The notes beneath the pieces were generated by a model. That model saw only the letters and a program-made list of their open reading frames with translations. It had not been told where the DNA came from and did not search any database. From NCBI RefSeq assembly GCF_024323335.1, contig NC_066583.1:416280031-416344030 (forward strand): a stretch of DNA of 64,000 nt. The letters are read 5' to 3'. Below are positions 59,093-64,000 of the stretch, piece by piece; positions within the stretch are counted from its first letter, which is position 1, and the number at the start of each line of letters is the position of its first letter. The translations under genes and the position numbers were made by a program. This stretch comes from Lathyrus oleraceus. Lineage: Eukaryota > Streptophyta > Magnoliopsida > Fabales > Fabaceae.

Positions 59093-61128
59093 TGTAACAT
59101 CCCGATAAAATAAGATAATTATTTAATTTAAGTTAATAATATATTTATTAGATTAATTAAATAATTGGAATATTTTATTGGAATTATTATTATTGGATTA
59201 TTTTACTATTATTATTATTGGAATAAAAGTTGGAATTAGAAAAGGTCCCATTTGGTAAAAGGGTTATTTTTCACGTGAAAAGGAAAAGGAGACAAAAAAG
59301 TGGAAAAGGGCAAAGAGAACCAGAGAACAAGGGTTGGAGAGAGGAAGAGCTTGAAGCTTAAAGATTCGCCGGATTAACTCAGGTAAGGGGGGTTTATCGT
59401 CGATTAATGGGTATTATGGGATAACATGTAGTGGGTAGTGATAAACCATTGTTTTGACTCTGATTAGAATGATGGATGCTGAAATCTGTGAAAATATTGG
59501 ATGAACGAAATGTGGGTTTAATTTGGAGAAATTCGTAGGAATTAGATGTAATAATGTTAGCAATTGTGAAATCGAATAAAGTATGATTCGTGTTAGATGA
59601 TATGAACGATTAATGTGAAAAATTGGATTGTGGGAGGTTGGAATTGAGAGATCTCGTAGCAGAGAAAACCATAGCAGATCTGGAAATCTGGTTTCTGGTC
59701 ATACGCGTATGGCACTAGGCAATACGCGTATGAGATGGTCTGGTACGCGTATGGCACTAGGCAATACGCGTATGGATGAGGAAGATGGTGTTTTGAACGT
59801 GGTTTGTCCTCTGTTGGTACGCGTATGGGGAAGTGGTACGCGTAGCATACGCGTATGAGATAGGTGGTACGCGTATGGGATTGGCTGAGAATTGGGCCAT
59901 ACGCGTATGGGACTAGGCAATACGCGTATGGGCAGGATTGTGATTTTTCTGTGTTGTTGTTGTGCAGTTTTTGGTTGTTCAGCTGAGTGATGTAATTTAG
60001 CTGATGTATGATAGAGTAGGGATCATTTCCCGTTGTTTTGAGTAGTATGGGTATTAGTAGAGTGTGCTAATGCTGTGATTGACTATGTGGTATGACATGA
60101 TATGATTATGTGGTGAATATGTTGATGATGTATGATGATATGCATAATGTTGCGAATGTATCTATCATGTATGAAATTATGAATGGACTGTTTATGGCTT
60201 AGAGTGTGAGCATATGTCCATTGTGGATGATTGTTGATGTTTGCATGACTAAGTGATTTAGCTTGCATTATTGTGGCCTTTATGGTGGTAGCTAATTCCC
60301 ATAGTGAGGAATTAGTGAGTTAATATTGTGGATTGTTGTTGATGTTTGCATGCTAGGTGATTAGCGTGCATAGCATAGCCCTTGGGGTGGTAGCTAATTC
60401 CCATGGTGAGGAATTAGTGAGTGAGTCACTAGGTCCCAAATGAGTGGGACTAGTGAGCTTGGTAGCCGTACCTGGATTTGGTCGGTGAGGTTGAACTATA
60501 TGTTCACGAATAGTCGGTACCGCATGCATGGAGTCTCATTGCATAATGTATGTATGTATGGCGTATAATATGAATGGATGTATTCCAATATTATACGTGT
60601 TGTTTTGGTGATTGTGTTGAGTTTGAGTATGATGATGATGATGACTATGAGTTGATATTGCCGTTGCTAAATATGTGTGATCTGGTTAGGGTGATGATAT
60701 GTGTTAAATTACTTAGCATTACATGATGTTTTATAATGCTTATTATATCGATTGAGGAACTCACCCTTACAACTATTTTTCAGGTAACGAGCAGTGATTG
60801 AGTAGAAGCTAGTCCTTGGAGTCTAGTGTAGTTCCTTAGTGGGTCATGCTCTGGTAGATGTAACATCGGGATGGGATGTTTTACTATGTTTTCATTTGGT
60901 TGTTGAACAACTTTACATGTAATGTATTACATGGTTTGAATGTTGTTGTTAGTTTGTATCCGCTGCGTATTATGCAAATGTTTTATTTTGATTAAATAAA
61001 TGAGCATGACAGGATATTTTGGAAAATGGTGTGAAGTGATTGTGTGACACCCTTAATTGCATATCTACTCTGATTGACATATTGTTATTTTAATTATATA
61101 TTTGGGGTATTTTTAGAAGGGTGTTACA
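59093..61128 (+). repeat. Element E 3' LTR
   Basis: 2036 bases, differing from the 5' copy at about 11 sites (for example near 59150, 59247, 59295, 59449, 61024 and 61096). Carries the same ACGCGT cluster and paired hairpins. Confidence 0.95.
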
Positions 61129-61133
61129 CCTTG
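61129..61133. repeat. Target-site duplication of element E, right copy
   Basis: CCTTG, matching 52516-52520. Confidence 0.95.
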
Positions 61134-61151
61134 GATGGCAATTCTCCAACA
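61134..61151 (+). repeat. Element D 3' LTR, terminal 18 bases
   Basis: GATGGCAATTCTCCAACA, matching the end of D's 5' LTR except for one base, which completes D's 1357-base 3' LTR. Confidence 0.93.
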
Positions 61152-61156
61152 ATAAC
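61152..61156. repeat. Target-site duplication of element D, right copy
   Basis: ATAAC, matching 44626-44630; B's gag frame resumes here. Confidence 0.95.
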
Positions 61157-63574
61157 ACCCTCCAGTTGGTTGACGGAAATCTCTTGAGGTACATACGCCA
61201 TATTCAGCATCTTCAGCAAGGCGTTACGATGTGCCTCAGAGCACAACAGCAAAGAGAGAATCGAAATCTTGGACGGAGTCTGATTAAGATGACCTACAAT
61301 CTTGTAGTCACTTTTCTTAATGATCCTCACGAATTCCTCCACGTCCTTTTCAAACGAACCCTCAGGCACATCCTTCTGAGCCGGTTCTTCGTCAACCACA
61401 GCCTGTTTGCCCTTCGACTTAGCAGAAGCCTCAGCATTAGCATCTCTCAACGGTTGAGGAGCAAACAGTCGTCCACTGCGAGTAAAGCCTCCTGGACCAC
61501 CAACATTGTCCACAACGGGACTCACAACCACAGGAGCTCTACTAACTGGCACACCGATTGTTACAGGCGCTTGATTCGATGGCTTGACCCGATTCTCAGT
61601 CCTTCTGCTACTACGGTAGGCATTATCATATTTCCAGGGAACAACCCGGCTATCAACAGCCCTTCTGACTGGTGCAACGATCGTTGTTGGATTACTGGCA
61701 GTTACTGGTGCAGAGATGGTAACTGGACTACCACTGGTTGTAGGCGCACTAACAACAGTCCTTTGTCCACGTCCTTCAGACGGTTTGAAGAAGATAGTGA
61801 CAGTGGACACTGCCCCACGATCTCTATTTTCATCCCGGACAAACTGCAAACAACCCTCGTCTATCAAACCCTGAATACCAGCCCTCAATTGGTCACAACC
61901 ATTGTCTGACTCAGCACAGTCAACACAGTCTTTATCACAACCCGGGTAAACACCCCCACTCAGCAAACGACCTTTGACAACAAGCAAAGAAGTCTGCACA
62001 TCTTCCACCCTGACAACAAGATCTTCAGCTTCAACCCCTTCAATATTGTTCCCCCGGTGGGCACCATGCGCAGGCATAGGGTTATTTACAACATTCGGCA
62101 CAGGAGCGAAATTGATAGTCTTGGCATCAATCAAGTCCTGGACTTTATGATGAAAAGCCCTGCAGTTCTCTATATGGTTTCCCGGCGCACCAGAATGAAA
62201 GTCACAACGCACATTGGCATCATACCCAGGTGGTATTTTTGTCAATGGCGCCATAGTCCTCAATTCCATAAATCCTAGTCTGAGCAACTCAGGCAGTAGC
62301 TCAGCGTAGGTCATTGGCAAGGGATCAAAACGTCTATCAGGCATCCCCTGCCTCGGCTGATACGGACGTTGTTGTTGTTGTTGTTGTTGTTGTGGCATTT
62401 GTTGTTGAACCCTCTGTTGTTGCGGTTGTTGACGTTGTTGAGGTGAAGGAATGGTCACTGCAGCAACCTGACGGTACTGACTTCTGTTCTGATTTCTGCG
62501 GTGCTGAACATCATTAGTTTCACCCTCTCTTCGGTGAGGTGCCCCAGAAAAAGGTTTCTTAGAAGAAGAGGAACCAGCATCTTGGATCTTACCAGCCTTG
62601 ATCAAATTTTCAGTCCTCTCTCCACAAATGACCACATCGGAAAAACTACCGAATGGGCAACTTCCCATCCGGTCCATGAATACTCCTTGTAGCGTGCCAA
62701 TAAACATGTCAGTCAACTCCCTCTCCAGCATAGGGGGTTGAACTCTCGCAGCCAGTTCACGCCATCTCTGGGCGTACTCCTTGAAGCTTTCTCCAGATTT
62801 TTGGCAAAGACTCTGCAGCTGAGTCCGGCTAGGCGCCATGTCCATGTTATGTTTGTATTGCCTCAAGAAGGCCTCACCCAGGTCCCTCCAGCATCAGATA
62901 GAATCTCTCTTCAATTCCATGTACCAGTCCAAAGAAGCCCCAGATAGACTATCTTGGAAAAAATACATCCACATCTTTTCATCATCGGTATACGCAGAGA
63001 TTTTCCGATAATATGCCTGCACGTGAGTGCGAGGGCAAGAGGTACCATTGTACTTATCAAAAGACGGTGCTTTGAACTTGTATGGGATTCTCAACCCTTC
63101 AACCAACCCCATATTGGTCACGTCGAAACCAAGGGAGTTCTGACATTCCATCGCACGGATCTTCTCAGCCAGGGCCTCAACCTTCCGATCCCTATCCTCG
63201 ACTCTGACCACCTCATCATCTTCACTCAGCAGCGTGAACATGTCCTCTTGTTTGTCGACAATAGGAGCAGGATGACGAACCGGAGCCCGGGTAGCTCTAA
63301 CGTTGACAGTCTCTGCAGCAAGAGGCTGTCCATTAATCCTTATCCCCCTTAGTTCATCCCCGACGGCATAGTCGTTAGTGGGAGCAGCAACATTGACATT
63401 CTCATGAGCAGGTGCAACAACAGGCGAAGCACGGTTGGACGTCTGAATCACGGTCTCTTGTCTCTGAACCAGGGCTCGAAGCTCTTCCTGACCTTGCGCA
63501 ACCCCTTGCATCATCGTCATAAACTGGGCCATGTTTGCCCTCATCTCAGCCAACTCAGTCTGAACCTGATCCAT
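61157..63574 (-). pseudogene. gag: Element B Gag, one in-frame stop, cut by D
   Basis: Starts at the Met at 63574 (MDQVQTELAEM), aligned with C's Gag start; the open frame extends upstream to 63736 and shares RPHRYSTR with C. Capsid blocks FQDSLSGASLDWY and EYAQRWRELAARVQPP match C. A TGA at 62894-62896 interrupts the frame and the rest, to 61157, is open. A run of CAA/CAG codons (antisense GTT repeat near 62367-62393) gives a polyglutamine stretch. A Cys/His motif CDFHSGAPGNHIENC follows, then a long Pro/Val-rich linker leading to protease, where D inserted. The frame continues exactly at 44625 after removing D and one duplication. Confidence 0.88.
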
Positions 63575-64000
63575 ACTTCTCTGTTGATTGAGTCTGGTTG
63601 AATACCGGTGCGGTCTCTGATCAGCTATCCTGCCTGACACAGGAACCAGAGTGAGAAGTCGGGAACGAGAACACCTGTCATGCAAAATGATATGTGTATG
63701 ATGTGCGTGATGTGTATGCAGGTTAACTTTTTCCATGCATTATTATTATTACTTTTTTGAAAATAAACATGCTATGATGCAAATGATGGAGCCATGACTG
63801 GTCAGCTGGGCATCACGTGGCACAGGATCAAAGCTTCGACTTGAACTTGGAACCACAGATTCATCTGAAACCCAACGTCATCTGAACCCAAGTCAACATC
63901 TGAGCAAGTACCCTCAAATTCAGCCCAGGGATCCGAAATAAACGGAACCCTCTGATCAATACCAGGATCAAACCTCCGGCGTCCAGAAATAAAGATCCAT
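63575..64000 (-). other. Element B 5' UTR, incomplete
   Basis: Upstream of gag on the minus strand. GTTCCGTTTATTTCGGATCC and neighbouring blocks resemble C's 5' UTR at 21930-22090. A GACAG acceptor-like site ends at 63675. The primer-binding site and 5' LTR are outside the window. Confidence 0.65.

Larger units (their letters stand above)
52521..61128 (+). mobile_element. Element E: Tekay-type chromovirus (Ty3 class)
   Basis: 8.6 kb element with LTRs of exactly 2036 bases each, TGTAACATCC to GGTGTTACA. Order gag, protease, RT, RNase H, integrase, chromodomain identifies a chromovirus; three zinc knuckles and the C-terminal chromodomain form fit the Tekay (Del) clade. I counted about 11 LTR differences (0.5%), so it is young. 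It inserted 18 bases before the end of D's 3' LTR. Confidence 0.93.
44631..61151 (+). mobile_element. Element D: Copia-type (Angela/Tork-like) retrotransposon, interrupted by E
   Basis: LTRs begin TGTTGG and end CCAACA, both 1357 bases (the 3' copy is 51182-52520 plus 61134-61151). Order protease, integrase, reverse transcriptase, RNase H is diagnostic of Ty1/Copia. Without E the element is 7.9 kb. About 23 LTR differences by eye (1.7%) make it older than E, as nesting requires. Lineage within Copia is inferred from LTR size and Gag start. Confidence 0.92.
12314..64000 (-). mobile_element. Element B: Ogre/Tat LTR retrotransposon, split by C, D and E; 5' end outside window
   Basis: Minus-strand element nested in A. 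In its own orientation (right to left): 5' UTR (from 64000), gag (63574-61157), the D/E insertion, protease, intron, pol (43471-39994), stem-loops, repetitive 3' UTR, polypurine tract (36490-36479) and a 3' LTR split by element C (36478-35518 and 16215-12314). Excluding insertions, at least 15.8 kb is present. The 5' LTR and second target-site copy should lie beyond 64000. The left terminus is placed at TGACGCATT by comparison with C's LTR; TGTTGACGC at 12311 is an alternative. Confidence 0.9.

Noticed and set aside
61121..61909. 262-codon plus-strand frame
   Set aside because: It is antisense to B's gag-protease linker, which has clear homology to element A on the minus strand.

Overview
The window is plant nuclear DNA made of nested LTR retrotransposons; I see no host gene, rRNA, tRNA or CRISPR. 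Two Tat/Ogre-type families with about 5 kb LTRs, an Angela/Tork-like Copia element and a Tekay-type chromovirus, in AT-rich sequence, suggest a large-genome legume (Fabeae such as pea, faba bean or vetch). The species assignment is inference.

Layout, oldest to youngest. Element A (minus strand, 1-12310) is a decayed Ogre/Tat copy: partial 3' LTR, repeat-rich 3' UTR, broken pol, an intron and broken protease. Element B (minus strand, 12314 to beyond 64000) inserted into A just upstream of A's protease. B has a 3' LTR, a repeat-rich 3' UTR, one intact 1151-residue pol frame (39994-43471), an intron, and a gag-protease frame with nonsense codons. Three younger elements sit in B. Element C (plus, 16216-35512, target duplication AAATG) is inside B's 3' LTR. 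Element D (Copia, plus, 44631-61151, duplication ATAAC) splits B's gag-protease frame. Element E (Tekay, plus, 52521-61128, duplication CCTTG) lies 18 bases from the end of D's 3' LTR. LTR pairs match in length: D 1357/1357, E 2036/2036, C 5014/5015. By eye they differ at roughly 1.7%, 0.5% and 0.3%, so C and E are recent.

How the parts work together. C is young but non-autonomous: it keeps an open gag, LTRs, PBS and PPT, but lacks protease, the reverse-transcriptase catalytic core and the integrase catalytic core. It must have been mobilised in trans, presumably by an Ogre relative. In A and B an approximately 250-base intron with GTAAT donor and TGCAG acceptor joins the protease frame to the pol frame in phase.

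The most interesting structures are non-coding. (1) Immediately after the pol stop, all three Ogre/Tat elements carry tandem stem-loops whose stems differ in sequence but keep pairing. (2) The 3' UTRs of B and C hold about 25-30 degenerate copies each of a motif matching the 3' end of the primer tRNA, hence complementary to the PBS; C also has an array resembling a tRNA T-arm. (3) D's leader has eight 14-bp palindromes in four pairs with constant 21-bp spacing. (4) E's LTRs each have ten ACGCGT palindromes in 225 bp. All are readings by eye and need computation.
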